A DNA stretch of 64,000 nt from Massiliimalia sp050943535 (GCA_050943535.1 JBMNPJ010000012.1:17223-81222), one strand, 5' to 3'; counted from the stretch's first letter, positions 34,439-44,090 are shown. Translations and numbers: made by a program. Notes: a model not told the origin generated them from the letters alone.

Positions 34439-35518
34439 ATGGCGATTTCTGTTGCGGTTCTTGGTGGAGGTAATGGCGGACATGCGGCTGCCGCAGACCT
34501 AACCCGCCGTGGATTTGAAGTTCATTTGTACGAAGACAAAAAATTTGCAGCTAACATGCAGCAGGTGTTTGACACCCATGAAATTTCTATGGCCGGTGCT
34601 GCCGGCACCGGTACTGTCACCATTTCTATGGTGACTTCTGATCTGGCGCAGGCATTAGAAGGCGTGCGATACATCTTTGTAGCAGTTCCGGCATTTGCCC
34701 ATGATGCCTATGCAGAAAAATTGGCAGAAGCAGTAAAACCTGGGCAAATCATCACTCTGCTGCCTGGCACCTTTGACAGTTTAATTGTATGGAAAAAGCT
34801 AAAAGAAAAAGGCGTTTCCGATGTAGTAGTCGCAGAAACCAACACACTGCCTTATGCAACCCGTCTGCGCGGCCCAGGTGATACACTGATCATGAGCATT
34901 TTTGACCCTTTGAAAATCGGTGTCATGCCTGCCTGCAAAACCCAGGAAACTGTAGAAGAACTCAAGCAGTTCTATCCTCAGCTGGAAGCAGTGGAAAGCG
35001 TTGTGGCTTGTGGACTTTCCAGCTTAAACCCAATTATTCACGTTCCTGGATGCGTGCTGAATGCAGGACATATCGAACGGGCGAAGGGCGAATTTTATTT
35101 CTACACCGAAGGCTTTTCTTCTTGTGTAGCTCGCACAACCGAACAAGTGGATCAGGAACGAATTGCTCTGCTGAAACACTTTGGATATTCCAGTGATATT
35201 GTCGCCCATGGAATCGGCGGCGAAATTGTAACGGATGATATTGGTGAAGCGATTGCAGGAGATCCTAACTTTGCAAAAATCAAAGGTCCTGGCGATTTAC
35301 AAAACCGCTATTTCTCCGAAGACATTCCTTATGGGATTGCTCCGTGGGCAAAGTTGGCTCATGCAATGGGAATTCCTTGTCCGCTGATGGACAGTCTCAT
35401 TTATCTGGGTAGTGCACTGCTGGGATACGATTGTTGGGGAAAAGGACATTCTTTAGAGGATTTGGGAATTGCCGGTATGGATACCGACACCTTAAAAAAC
35501 TATCTGCAAAACGGTTGA
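34439..35518 (+). CDS. NAD/NADP octopine/nopaline dehydrogenase family protein
   Basis: 359 residues. The N-terminal Rossmann domain begins 'VAVLGGGNGGHAAAADLTRRGFEVHLYE' (GxGxxG form GGGNGG); the C-terminal helical domain contains 'SSLNPIIHVPGCVLNAGHIE', with the His of the opine-dehydrogenase catalytic pair, and 'YFSEDIPYGIAPWAKLAHAMGI'. Members reductively join an amino acid to a 2-oxo acid or reverse this. Clostridial members are not characterised to my knowledge. It is followed by a flavin reductase gene with a 24-bp gap and controlled by the divergent LysR gene. Confidence 0.87.
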   Translation: MAISVAVLGGGNGGHAAAADLTRRGFEVHLYEDKKFAANMQQVFDTHEISMAGAAGTGTVTISMVTSDLAQALEGVRYIFVAVPAFAHDAYAEKLAEAVKPGQIITLLPGTFDSLIVWKKLKEKGVSDVVVAETNTLPYATRLRGPGDTLIMSIFDPLKIGVMPACKTQETVEELKQFYPQLEAVESVVACGLSSLNPIIHVPGCVLNAGHIERAKGEFYFYTEGFSSCVARTTEQVDQERIALLKHFGYSSDIVAHGIGGEIVTDDIGEAIAGDPNFAKIKGPGDLQNRYFSEDIPYGIAPWAKLAHAMGIPCPLMDSLIYLGSALLGYDCWGKGHSLEDLGIAGMDTDTLKNYLQNG

Positions 35519-35542
35519 TTCAAGTGAAAGGGGAAAATAATC

Positions 35543-36076
35543 ATGTCATTTCATTCTATTAAACCTGCCGAACTAGACGAAAATCTGTTTACACTCATTG
35601 GCAAGGACTGGTTTTTAATGTCCGCTGAAAAAGACGGACGGGTCAATCCAATGACCGTTGCATGGGCAACCATGGGAATTTTGTGGCAAAAGCCAGTTGT
35701 CATGTGCGCAGTCCGTCCAGAACGGTTTACCCGGGAATTTTTGGATGCTTCTGAGGGATTCAGTCTTTCTGTTTTTGACAAGAGCATGAAAAAAATGCTG
35801 GGATACTGCGGTACTGTTTCCGGTCGGGATGAAGATAAAGTAGAAAAATGCGGTTTAACTGTTCTTCACAAAGACGATATCCCATATTTTGAAGAAAATC
35901 GCATGGCGTTTTTGTGCCGCAAAATTTGTGTTACCCCACTGAGTGAACAGGACTTTTTAGGCGACACCGCCTTTACTGGAAAATGGTATGGAGGCAGTAA
36001 CAAAGCAGACGGTACCGGAGGCGGATACCACTTATTGTACATTGCTGAAATTACAGATATTCTGGTAAAAGATTGA
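35543..36076 (+). CDS. Flavin reductase family protein, opine dehydrogenase operon
   Basis: 177 residues, flavin reductase-like domain: 'DWFLMSAEKDGRVNPMTVAWATMGILW', 'CAVRPERFTREFLDASEGFSLSVF' and a late 'GGGYHLLYIAEITDILV'. It likely binds FMN. It begins behind AAAGGGG, 24 bp after the dehydrogenase gene, so the two are cotranscribed; the functional link is unknown. Confidence 0.86.
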   Translation: MSFHSIKPAELDENLFTLIGKDWFLMSAEKDGRVNPMTVAWATMGILWQKPVVMCAVRPERFTREFLDASEGFSLSVFDKSMKKMLGYCGTVSGRDEDKVEKCGLTVLHKDDIPYFEENRMAFLCRKICVTPLSEQDFLGDTAFTGKWYGGSNKADGTGGGYHLLYIAEITDILVKD

Positions 36077-36131
36077 TTTTTCTTTTCAAAATATTTTACT
36101 GTAATACATACCAAAATCAAAGCAGTCGTTT

Positions 36132-36166
36132 GAGTGATTCTTAAATAAAGAATCACTCTTCTATCT
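36132..36166 (+). terminator. Terminator, left copy of a repeated 40-bp element
   Basis: Stem GAGTGATTCTT / AAGAATCACTC with a short loop, then TTCTATCTTATTT. The same sequence with very few changes recurs at 45105-45144 in the same orientation. It terminates the flavin reductase transcript. Confidence 0.75.
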
Positions 36167-36180
36167 TATTTTCGCTGATG

Positions 36181-36232
36181 AAACAATGGATGCCGCCCTA
36201 AATCATTTGATTTGAGGCGGCATCCATTGTTT
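36181..36232 (-). terminator. Terminator of the uxaB operon
   Basis: Perfect 17-bp stem AAACAATGGATGCCGCC and complement with an 18-nt loop, directly abutting the uxaB stop. The T-run on the minus side is short. Confidence 0.8.
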
Positions 36233-36236
36233 CGTT

Positions 36237-37727
36237 CTACTCTTCTATCAACTGTTTCATCACAGTCTTAATATCAGTTTTATGCACTGCATCCAAATAC
36301 CCAATGACACTTTGAGCAAATCCTTCTATTTGGGTTAAATCACATCCCCAAAAACTCTTGTTGCCCATTACAGCCATCGCCAAAGATTCCATAGGATCAT
36401 CTTTAAGGTCATAGAAAAATTGCAGCACTGCCTGATCATCGATCACCGTATAGCTTCTGCCGCCGTATTCTGCCTCAAGACCGTTTTCGCCCATTTGATT
36501 TCCATGATAAAACAGCAGGTAAAAGGCAAAAGACGCCGCAAGGCATTCCGGTACTTTCCCTTTGATTTTGACATAATCCAGCAAAGACGGTAAAACCCGT
36601 GCCTTCCATTTGGAGGTGGAGTTCAAGGAAATGCTCAACAGTTTGTGGTCAATAAAGGGATTTTGAAACCGCTCAATGACTGCGTCTGCAAAGGAAAGAA
36701 GTTCCTCTTTGGGCAATGCCAAAGTAGGCATAATTTCCTCATAAACCGCCTTTTTCATAAAACCACAGATCACCGGGTCTTCCATACAGCCACGCACAAT
36801 GTCCTGCCCTGCCAGAAATGCCCCCAGCACCATGGAAGTATGAGCACCATTGAGGATACGCACCTTTCGATCCTTATAGGGCTTACAGTCCGGTGTGATC
36901 ACAACCGGAAGTCCTGCCTGCTCAAACAAAAGCTCCTCCTTGAGCCATTCCGGGCCTTCGATTGCCCAAAACGCAAACACTTCTCCTGCATCCATTAAGG
37001 TATCTTCGTACCCGTTCTCACGATTTAACTGCTCCGCTTCTCCGCTGGGATATCCAGTGATAATCCGGTCTACCAAAGTAGAGCAGAAATCATTTTTCTG
37101 TTCCACCCATTGCAGAAATTCTGCCCCCAGCTTCCACTGTTCTATGTATTGCTTCACGCAGTGTTTCAGCGCTTTTCCGTTGTCATCAATAAGCTCACAG
37201 GGAAGGATTACAAACCCGTCTGCACCTGCTCCAAACCTTTGAAAACGGCGGTATAAAAACTGGGTCAGCTTTGCAGGAAAAGCCTGAGGCGGGGTCTGAT
37301 CAAACTGACAGCTGGGGTCATAGACAATCCCCGCTTCGGTGGTATTGCTGATAATATACCGCAGCTCCGGATTTTCCGCGCACGCCATAATTTGCTCATA
37401 ATGGGAATAGGGATTCAGACACCGGCTGACACAGGAAATCACCCGCTTGCGGTTGACTTTTTGTCCGTTTTCAAATCCCCGCAGATACAGGGTATACAAT
37501 CCGTTTTGCTCATCAAAGGGAGCGGTGTGATCCTGTTTCCCCACAGGCTGCACCAGTACTGCTTTAGCATTCAAGCCGGTTTTTTCGTTTAACAGGTCTA
37601 AAAAGACGTCCGCAAACCCTCGCAGAAAGTTTCCTTCCCCAAACTGGATCACCTTTTCCGACGCCTGTTTTAGCAGATAGCCCTCATATCCTATTTCCTT
37701 CAGCGTTTCATAAGAAAGCCGTTTCAT
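36237..37727 (-). CDS. uxaB: Tagaturonate reductase / mannitol-dehydrogenase family protein
   Basis: 496 residues. The N-terminal 'QFGEGNFLRGFADVFLDLLN' and 'DRIITGYP' are diagnostic of UxaB-type long-chain polyol dehydrogenases; 'KVRILNGAHTSMVLGAFLAGQDIVRGCMED' holds the active-site Lys/Asn/His pattern. UxaB reduces D-tagaturonate to D-altronate with NADH. It is the last gene of a six-gene operon. Because no uronate isomerase gene (UxaC) is present, it may act on a related sugar acid. Confidence 0.9.
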   Translation of the reverse strand: MKRLSYETLKEIGYEGYLLKQASEKVIQFGEGNFLRGFADVFLDLLNEKTGLNAKAVLVQPVGKQDHTAPFDEQNGLYTLYLRGFENGQKVNRKRVISCVSRCLNPYSHYEQIMACAENPELRYIISNTTEAGIVYDPSCQFDQTPPQAFPAKLTQFLYRRFQRFGAGADGFVILPCELIDDNGKALKHCVKQYIEQWKLGAEFLQWVEQKNDFCSTLVDRIITGYPSGEAEQLNRENGYEDTLMDAGEVFAFWAIEGPEWLKEELLFEQAGLPVVITPDCKPYKDRKVRILNGAHTSMVLGAFLAGQDIVRGCMEDPVICGFMKKAVYEEIMPTLALPKEELLSFADAVIERFQNPFIDHKLLSISLNSTSKWKARVLPSLLDYVKIKGKVPECLAASFAFYLLFYHGNQMGENGLEAEYGGRSYTVIDDQAVLQFFYDLKDDPMESLAMAVMGNKSFWGCDLTQIEGFAQSVIGYLDAVHKTDIKTVMKQLIEE

Positions 37728-37755
37728 TGCACATTCTCCTTTGCGTTGACACCTG

Positions 37756-39237
37756 TTACAGGGTGACCCCTTGTTTCAGGATCGCCATATCATGAAATCC
37801 CAATTCTTCTGATTTTACTAGTTTGCCGGATGCTGCCTGGATCACAAAGTCAAACAGCTCCTGTCCCAGCTGCTCAATGGAACCATCCTGGGTCAGCACC
37901 CCACAGTCAAAATCAATCCAGTCGGGCTTTTTCTGCGCCAGTTCTGTATTGCTGGAAATTTTTACGGTAGGTACCGGACAGGCAAAAGGGGTTCCCCTCC
38001 CGGTGGTGAACAATACCAGATGCGCACCGCTTGCCGCCAACGCCGTTGACGCCACCAAATCATTCCCCGGCGCACTCAGCAGGTTGAGTCCGGTCTTCTT
38101 GACTGTCTCCCCATAGGAAAGCACATCCTCTACCTGGGCACAGCCTGATTTTTGGGTGCACCCCAAAGATTTGTCCTCCAATGTAGAGATGCCTCCCTGC
38201 TTATTGCCGGGAGAGGGATTTTCATAAATGGTTTGCCCATGTCGGATAAAGTAGTCTTTAAAGTCATTAATGAGCGTTACCGTACGGGAAAATACCGCCT
38301 CATCCCTGCACCGGTCCATCAGCAGCGTTTCCGCCCCAAACATTTCCGGTACTTCGGTCAAAATGGTGGTGCCCCCTTTTGAAATCAAAAGGTCGGAAAA
38401 TGCACCTACCACAGGATTAGCGGTAATCCCAGAAAGTCCGTCAGAGCCACCGCACTTCATTCCTACCACCAGTTCCTTGCAGCTGATGGGTTCCCTGTGA
38501 AAGGAAGCGGCATAGACACACAGTTTCTGTATCAGAGCCACAGCATCCGAAATCTCATCCTGAGATTCTTGGCATACCAAAAACTTTACCCGATTTTCAT
38601 CATAATCTCCCAGATAGGTTTTCAGCACCTCAACCCCGCTGTTTTCACACCCAAGTCCCAGAACCAGAACCCCTGCCGCATTGGGATGATTGATAAGGCA
38701 AGACAAAATCTTTCGGGTGTTTTCCTGATCTTCTCCCATCTGGGAACAACCGTAAGGATGACGAAATGCGGCAATACAGTCGATGGAATCATTCCGCAGT
38801 GCCTGTGCCTTTTTTTCTACGGCGGAAGCAATATCATTGACACAGCCTACTGTCGGAATAATCCATATTTCATTTCTCACCCCTACTGTTCCGTTTGGTC
38901 TGCGAAATCCTTGGAAAAACTGTTCCTGGGTAGGTATCATTTCCGGAGGTTTCGGAGTATACTCATACTCTTTGATCTCTCCCAGACCTGTTTTCATATT
39001 GTGGGTGTGTACCCATTCTCCCTGTCGAATGGTTTTTACTGCAATCCCGATGGGAGCGGAATACTTGATGACAGGCTGTCCCTCCGGGATATCCTTCAGA
39101 GCAAATTTATGCCCCTGAGGAATATCTTCCAAAAGGGAAATATTCTGTCCCTGTACTGTAATAACCGAACCGGCGCAAAGCGGCCTTAATGCCACAGCTA
39201 CCGTATCGTTTGGACTAATCCTAATAAATTCTTTCAA
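37756..39237 (-). CDS. uxaA: Altronate dehydratase family protein (UxaA)
   Basis: 493 residues from TTG 39237 (AAAGGGG 9 nt before), a better start than ATG 39291. The N-terminal SAF domain ('PNDTVAVALRPL') is followed by the UxaA barrel: 'GFRRPNGTVGVRNEIWIIPTVGCVN', 'FRHPYGCSQMG', 'GLGCEN' and 'MKCGGSDGLSGITANPVVG'. These enzymes are iron-dependent and dehydrate D-altronate to 2-keto-3-deoxygluconate; relatives act on other sugar acids. In the Campylobacter fucose locus a UxaA homologue is thought to serve the oxidative L-fucose route, which is the closer parallel to this operon. 28 bp before uxaB. Confidence 0.9.
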   Translation of the reverse strand: MKEFIRISPNDTVAVALRPLCAGSVITVQGQNISLLEDIPQGHKFALKDIPEGQPVIKYSAPIGIAVKTIRQGEWVHTHNMKTGLGEIKEYEYTPKPPEMIPTQEQFFQGFRRPNGTVGVRNEIWIIPTVGCVNDIASAVEKKAQALRNDSIDCIAAFRHPYGCSQMGEDQENTRKILSCLINHPNAAGVLVLGLGCENSGVEVLKTYLGDYDENRVKFLVCQESQDEISDAVALIQKLCVYAASFHREPISCKELVVGMKCGGSDGLSGITANPVVGAFSDLLISKGGTTILTEVPEMFGAETLLMDRCRDEAVFSRTVTLINDFKDYFIRHGQTIYENPSPGNKQGGISTLEDKSLGCTQKSGCAQVEDVLSYGETVKKTGLNLLSAPGNDLVASTALAASGAHLVLFTTGRGTPFACPVPTVKISSNTELAQKKPDWIDFDCGVLTQDGSIEQLGQELFDFVIQAASGKLVKSEELGFHDMAILKQGVTL

Positions 39238-39338
39238 GCAACAGTTCCCCTTTCCCATCCAAAAACATTTTGGCAGCAGATTCTGCTGCAATCATCCTCT
39301 TTGCAGAATTTTGATCGGCTGAAGATCCGCCGAAAAAA

Positions 39339-40823
39339 TCAATCAATGACAATTTTCAGGCAAACCGGATAGTCTGTATCAATTTCTCCATTCACCTGAA
39401 TGGTCAGGGCTTCACTGGTTCGCTCAAAGGTCACCGGCGCATCTTCATATCCCAGCACAGAAATACTGCGGATGTCAAAATCCCCTGTTCCCACACTATT
39501 TTCACCGGCACTCTTATAAGACCGAATCTTGATAATACCGTCTTTCGGATACCGCATGACAAATGCATACAGCACCCCGTTTTTATAGGTAAACCGAATA
39601 TCTTCACTGGTAAATGGAGTACGGTTTACATCGGTAAAGGCGCCTTCGGCGATTCGGGTAGGTCCTTCGCCGTAAATCTGCCAATGCTTTGTCCCATAAA
39701 TGCCTTCCCCGTTTACCTTCATCCATTTGCCGATTTCCTGCAGAATTTCGGTTTCTTCTTTTGTAATGGTTCCGTCGGATTTAGGCCCGATATTCAGAAG
39801 CAGACAGCCGTTTTTGCTGACAATATCCACCAGATCACAGACAATATCCACCGGGTTTTTAAAGTCGTTATTTTCTGTATAGCCCCAGGAGTTTTTAGCG
39901 ATTGCCGTATCCGTCTGCCACAAATCCGGACGAATGCTCTCCAGCTGTCCCCGCTCTACATCAAATACCGCTGTGCCATAGGCATAGGCGTTGTATTTAT
40001 AGTTAATGGCAACACCGGTTCCCCATTCTGCTGCACGGTTATAGTAAAAGGCGGCAAATTTTTTCAGATAAGGTTTAAACTGTACATTGTGAATCCACCA
40101 GTCAAACCAGACAATTTTTGGCTGATACCGGTCTACCAGTTCACAGATCCGGGCAAGCCATTCTTCACAGTGTTCTTTTGCAGGGCCGGCACTGTGAATA
40201 TCATGGGTAGCTTCCATCTTTACTTCTCCCTGCTGCTTGCCGTAAAAGTCCAAATATGCCGGATCCTGTACATCAGAATCATAGTCCAAACCGCCGTTAA
40301 AAAACCAGCAGTGCTCTGCCCGGTGATAAGAAACGGCAAATACCATATCCCGTTTTTCTACTGCCTGTTTCAGTTCCCCTACAATGTCCCGATGAGGGCC
40401 CATATTCTTGGCATTCCATTTGGAAAGCTGGCTGTCATACATCTGAAAACCGTCGTGATGTTCTGCAACCGGCATAATATATTTGGCGCCGGACTGGCGG
40501 AACAGTTCCGCCCATTGTTCTCCGTCAAATTTTTCTGCCTTAAACATGGAGATAAAATCCTTGTATCCAAACTCATTCAGCGGACCATATGTTTTCAGAT
40601 GATGCTCATATTCCGGGCTGCCCTTCTGATACATATTGCGGGGATACCATTCGCTGGAAAAAGCGGGTACACTGTACACACCCCAATGAATGAAAATACC
40701 AAATTTTGCATCCCGATACCATTTTGGGATCTCATATTGGCTCAAAGATTCCCAGTTATCCTGGTAAGGCCCTTTGGCAATCACCTGATCGATTTCCTGC
40801 AGTTTTTCTTTTACTGTCATCAT
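39339..40823 (-). CDS. Alpha-L-fucosidase, GH29
   Basis: 494 residues from ATG 40823 (AAGGAA site; an upstream in-frame GTG is too close to it). 'WYRDAKFGIFIHWGVYSVPAFSSEWYPRNMY' and 'MPVAEHHDGFQMYDS' are hallmark GH29 segments. The nucleophile is probably the Asp in 'IVWFDWWI' (about residue 241), where most members have WFDG. A C-terminal beta-sandwich follows. No signal peptide: it hydrolyses imported fucosylated sugars in the cytoplasm. It stands in the middle of the dehydrogenase operon, which supplies the catabolism of the released sugar. Confidence 0.9.
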   Translation of the reverse strand: MMTVKEKLQEIDQVIAKGPYQDNWESLSQYEIPKWYRDAKFGIFIHWGVYSVPAFSSEWYPRNMYQKGSPEYEHHLKTYGPLNEFGYKDFISMFKAEKFDGEQWAELFRQSGAKYIMPVAEHHDGFQMYDSQLSKWNAKNMGPHRDIVGELKQAVEKRDMVFAVSYHRAEHCWFFNGGLDYDSDVQDPAYLDFYGKQQGEVKMEATHDIHSAGPAKEHCEEWLARICELVDRYQPKIVWFDWWIHNVQFKPYLKKFAAFYYNRAAEWGTGVAINYKYNAYAYGTAVFDVERGQLESIRPDLWQTDTAIAKNSWGYTENNDFKNPVDIVCDLVDIVSKNGCLLLNIGPKSDGTITKEETEILQEIGKWMKVNGEGIYGTKHWQIYGEGPTRIAEGAFTDVNRTPFTSEDIRFTYKNGVLYAFVMRYPKDGIIKIRSYKSAGENSVGTGDFDIRSISVLGYEDAPVTFERTSEALTIQVNGEIDTDYPVCLKIVID

Positions 40824-40839
40824 TCTCACCGTTCCTTTT

Positions 40840-41904
40840 TTATGATTCTGTTAGGGTAGTAAAATCCAGCATTACTTTCAGCATATGGGCTCCGTTTTGG
40901 TCAAAATCGGCAAACGCTTTTGCAGCATCCTGGAAAGAATACAGATTGGTGATTACCTTTTCCAAATCCGCTTTTCCAGAACGCACCAGGTCAATCAGTT
41001 CCACAAAATCTTTTTTTAAAGCGTTTCGGCTGCCAAATATATTCAGTTCCTTTTTCTGAATCAGGGTAAAGTTAAAATCAAGGTTTTTCTTGCCTACCCC
41101 TATGAGCACAACCTTTCCTCCAAATGCGGCGGCATCCACACAGTTTTGGAATGTACTGGGCAGTCCCACCGCTTCAATACACACATCAAATCCATTGTTC
41201 ATGGCTGTACCGCGCACATCCAATCTTCCTGTAATATCCCCCACTGCTTTTTCAAACGCTTCCTCAGACTGATTCAGGATTGCACCGTCAAACCCGAAAT
41301 GTTCCATGCCGTAGCGCAGCTTGTCTTCGGCAACATCGCACAGATACACTTCGCCGCCCAGCGCTTTGGCGGCACAGCCTGCCAGAACACCAATGGTTCC
41401 TGCTCCGATGACCAACACCTTATCCCCTTTTTTGATCTGTGCCCGCTGTACGCCATGATAGCTGATGCAAAACGGTTCAATGGCTGCCAAAATTTTAGGA
41501 TCCAATCCTTTTCCGTCATAAATCCGCTCTATGGGCATGGTGATATATTCACAAAAAGCGCCGTCCCGCTGACATCCCATGGTCTGGTTGTCCATACAGG
41601 CGTTGAGGAAGCCCCTTTCGCAGCTGCTGCAGTGTCCACAGTTAAAATATGGATTGCAGGTAACCACCATTCCCTCTTTTAATCCATACGGATTTTCATC
41701 GATCTCTACAATCTGAGCGCTGAATTCATGTCCCGGAATTCTGGGATAATCAAAATAGGCAAAGGTGCCGCGGTAGGACCCCAGGTCACTTCCGCAGATA
41801 CCTCCATACAAAATTTTAAGCAGAGCTTCTCCCGGTTTTCTCACCGGCATATCAATTTCTTTAATCTCAACCTGTCCAGGCTGATTGATATAAATGGCTT
41901 TCAT
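40840..41904 (-). CDS. Zinc-dependent medium-chain alcohol dehydrogenase
   Basis: 354 residues, MDR family. Catalytic zinc ligands: Cys37 ('GGICGSD'), His59-Glu60 ('IPGHE') and a later Glu; the structural zinc site has Cys89, Cys92, Cys95 and Cys103. The NAD-binding 'VLVIGAGTIGVLAGCAAKALG' follows. Similar to L-threonine, sorbitol, L-idonate and galactitol dehydrogenases. In this operon candidate substrates are L-fucose or a C4-hydroxy keto-acid from it. 16 bp from each neighbour. Confidence 0.91.
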   Translation of the reverse strand: MKAIYINQPGQVEIKEIDMPVRKPGEALLKILYGGICGSDLGSYRGTFAYFDYPRIPGHEFSAQIVEIDENPYGLKEGMVVTCNPYFNCGHCSSCERGFLNACMDNQTMGCQRDGAFCEYITMPIERIYDGKGLDPKILAAIEPFCISYHGVQRAQIKKGDKVLVIGAGTIGVLAGCAAKALGGEVYLCDVAEDKLRYGMEHFGFDGAILNQSEEAFEKAVGDITGRLDVRGTAMNNGFDVCIEAVGLPSTFQNCVDAAAFGGKVVLIGVGKKNLDFNFTLIQKKELNIFGSRNALKKDFVELIDLVRSGKADLEKVITNLYSFQDAAKAFADFDQNGAHMLKVMLDFTTLTES

Positions 41905-41920
41905 GGTTTTCCTCTCCTTA

Positions 41921-43126
41921 TTACCGGGTTCTGTCTACATACTGTTCATTCCACACAACCGCTGTTTTTAAAGGCGCCCCTTTGGAATAAATTTTATGGT
42001 CATAGGCGTCCCTTGGGTCATCGGTAAATTCCTGTTTATCAATTAGTTCTACAATTTCGTCATACTGACTCTGTTCCAAAATCCGAATTGCTTCTTCCAT
42101 ATGATCCTGTCTAAAATTAATGGAGCCAAAAATCAGCTGATTTTGAAACCCAAACGGCATGGTGTCAAAGGAAACCTGTGGCCCCAAAGAAAAGCTGTTA
42201 TAAATGCCGTTGCATCCCAACACCCCGTACTGAAAGGCAATTTGGTGTTCAACATTGCTGCCGCTGACACCCACAAATACGGTCGCAGTTCCGCCCAGTT
42301 TCTTTTTGATAGCCTGTGCCAGTTCCTCCTGAGAATCAAAACTGTTTTTGACATAATCTGCTTTTGCCTGTTTTAAGGCAAAGCGCACTTTAGGACTGTC
42401 TTCTTCACTTCTGGCAACAAATACAATTTTGGCGTTTGGGTATTTCTGGCGGATTAAATCTCCCATAAACATTCCGGTGGTGCCCAGCCCAAAAATGCAC
42501 ACCCGTTGGAAGGTCTCTTCCCGGGCAATGGCTCTGGCCTTTTCTTCTCCGCACTGGTACTGTGCCATTTTTACTCGAAAGTTATGAGCTTCCCCCAAAT
42601 CCTCCATCCGTTCTCTTTGGAAAATCATACAGGCATAAGGATCAGAAAACACCAGCTTTTTGGCAAGGGAAAGGGGGATTTTTCCGTCTTTTACATATCC
42701 GTCCGGGATTTTTAACAGCATATCCGGATGGTAGTAGTTCTGGTCTGAAAACAAACCGTCCGCCTGATCGCACCCGTATTCAAAATAATCCTCTTCTTCT
42801 GTATAGCGGGTAGGGTCATAACTGTTTCCGCCTCGGATCAGCACAATGGCAAATCGGTTTTCTGACGGCACCCATACCACGCCCTCGTGACCGTTAATGA
42901 GCATCTTTCTGCCTTTGGGGAACTTGGCTGTCAGCTGGTTTCGTTCTCCCATATGCATCAGTTCATAATCGGTTCCGCAAAATCCCACTAAAACACTTTC
43001 TGCTAAAATCCCCGGTTTTTCCGGATGTCCCCGCAGTTTTTTTCTGGGCGGGTTTATAAGCTCCACATCTCCGTATACCAGGGGCTGTTCTTTGCTGTTT
43101 TGAAAATAGGTGGCTTTTACCTTCAT
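41921..43126 (-). CDS. Glucose-dehydrogenase-type MDR oxidoreductase
   Basis: 401 residues, longer than ordinary zinc alcohol dehydrogenases. 'LVGFCGTDYELM' and 'INGHEGVV' mark the MDR catalytic site, and 'RVCIFGLGTTGMFMGDLI' the nucleotide-binding loop; the C-terminal half matches the glucose dehydrogenase C-terminal type ('FNFRQDHMEEAI' style element, here 'SINFRQDHMEEAIRIL'). No structural-zinc four-Cys cluster. An aldose 1-dehydrogenase role making a lactone would fit, since a lactonase-type gene lies 12 bp upstream. Substrate, possibly L-fucose, is inferred. Confidence 0.83.
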   Translation of the reverse strand: MKVKATYFQNSKEQPLVYGDVELINPPRKKLRGHPEKPGILAESVLVGFCGTDYELMHMGERNQLTAKFPKGRKMLINGHEGVVWVPSENRFAIVLIRGGNSYDPTRYTEEEDYFEYGCDQADGLFSDQNYYHPDMLLKIPDGYVKDGKIPLSLAKKLVFSDPYACMIFQRERMEDLGEAHNFRVKMAQYQCGEEKARAIAREETFQRVCIFGLGTTGMFMGDLIRQKYPNAKIVFVARSEEDSPKVRFALKQAKADYVKNSFDSQEELAQAIKKKLGGTATVFVGVSGSNVEHQIAFQYGVLGCNGIYNSFSLGPQVSFDTMPFGFQNQLIFGSINFRQDHMEEAIRILEQSQYDEIVELIDKQEFTDDPRDAYDHKIYSKGAPLKTAVVWNEQYVDRTR

Positions 43127-43138
43127 GTTCTTTTACTC

Positions 43139-44041
43139 CTATTCTACCATATTCCGAATCCTTGGGGGAACATCCAGTTTTTCAAATCCGTAAAAATCCT
43201 TTGCATTTTCCCCCAAAAGCTTTGTCTTTTCTTCCAGTGTCAGCTCTTCTGATTTTTCGATAAAGTCCCTGCTCATCAGATAGGTGATGGCCGTCATGGT
43301 TCTGGGATAGTCGCTCCCCCACATCAGCTTGTCAATTCCGCAGATTTCAATGGCTGTTCGGATAGCCTTCACTGCAGAGGGATACGGGTAATATTCCTGA
43401 TGAAACAGCCAGGTGATTCCCCCTGTTTCAATGAACACATTGGGTTTTTTGGCAAGTTCGATCTGTTTTTCCCAGCCGGGCACCGTAACCATGCCAAAAT
43501 GTCCCACAGCCATTTTCAGACGGGGAAAGCGGTCTGCCAACTGCTGCATCGCGTCGGTCTGCAAAGTGCCCTCCGCCAAATCAATTGAGATAAATTTCCC
43601 CAACCGGTCAGCCTGTTCAAAAACCTGCGCATGATGAAGCAAATCCCCATCAGATAATCGTCCTCCGCAGATTTTAATCCCGTCAAACTGGCTGACCCAT
43701 GGGTCTCCCCATTGGTCTGCCCTTTGGTCTTCCATTGGCTGTTCTTCATACAGGCAGCAAATTTTCATTCGGTTTCCATACCGTTTTTTGCAGTCCAAAA
43801 GATAGGCATCCTGATTGCCGTCAATTATTTCCTGGGTCACCACACAGCCGCTGACCTGAGCGTAATCCATGTTTGCCATCAGCATTTCCACCGTATTTCT
43901 TCCGTCCAGCATATACGGCGGCATCATCTGCCGAATTTCGCCGCCAAAATCGCTTTTTCCTCCTGTCAAGGCAGTTACTGGCCGGTGATTTACCATCCCA
44001 TTTTGCCGGTCCCACAAATGTACATGAGCATCAATAATCAT
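43139..44041 (-). CDS. Amidohydrolase 2 (COG3618) protein, probable sugar lactonase
   Basis: 300 residues from ATG 44041 (GAGGTGA just before). The start 'MIIDAHVHLWD' (His6, His8) is the metal motif; 'AVGHFGMV' and 'LMWGSDYPRTM' supply the later His and Asp. This branch includes L-fuconolactonase, L-rhamnonolactonase and the Cj0487 protein of Campylobacter. It is the first gene of the operon and diverges from an AraC gene. Lactone hydrolysis after aldose oxidation is the best reading from context. Confidence 0.86.
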   Translation of the reverse strand: MIIDAHVHLWDRQNGMVNHRPVTALTGGKSDFGGEIRQMMPPYMLDGRNTVEMLMANMDYAQVSGCVVTQEIIDGNQDAYLLDCKKRYGNRMKICCLYEEQPMEDQRADQWGDPWVSQFDGIKICGGRLSDGDLLHHAQVFEQADRLGKFISIDLAEGTLQTDAMQQLADRFPRLKMAVGHFGMVTVPGWEKQIELAKKPNVFIETGGITWLFHQEYYPYPSAVKAIRTAIEICGIDKLMWGSDYPRTMTAITYLMSRDFIEKSEELTLEEKTKLLGENAKDFYGFEKLDVPPRIRNMVE

Positions 44042-44090
44042 TTCATTCACCTCACTGTCAAGTCGCGTTTTGAAAGATGATTCTTGATTC

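Noticed and set aside
36237..39237. Plain galacturonate degradation (uxaA-uxaB)
   Set aside because: Not excluded, but uxaC, kdgK and kdgA are absent and the same operon carries a fucosidase, two aldose/alcohol dehydrogenases and a lactonase-type gene.
39684..40859. 391-residue plus-strand frame
   Set aside because: Antisense shadow of the GH29 gene, rich in Cys/Phe/His as expected from a complementary reading.
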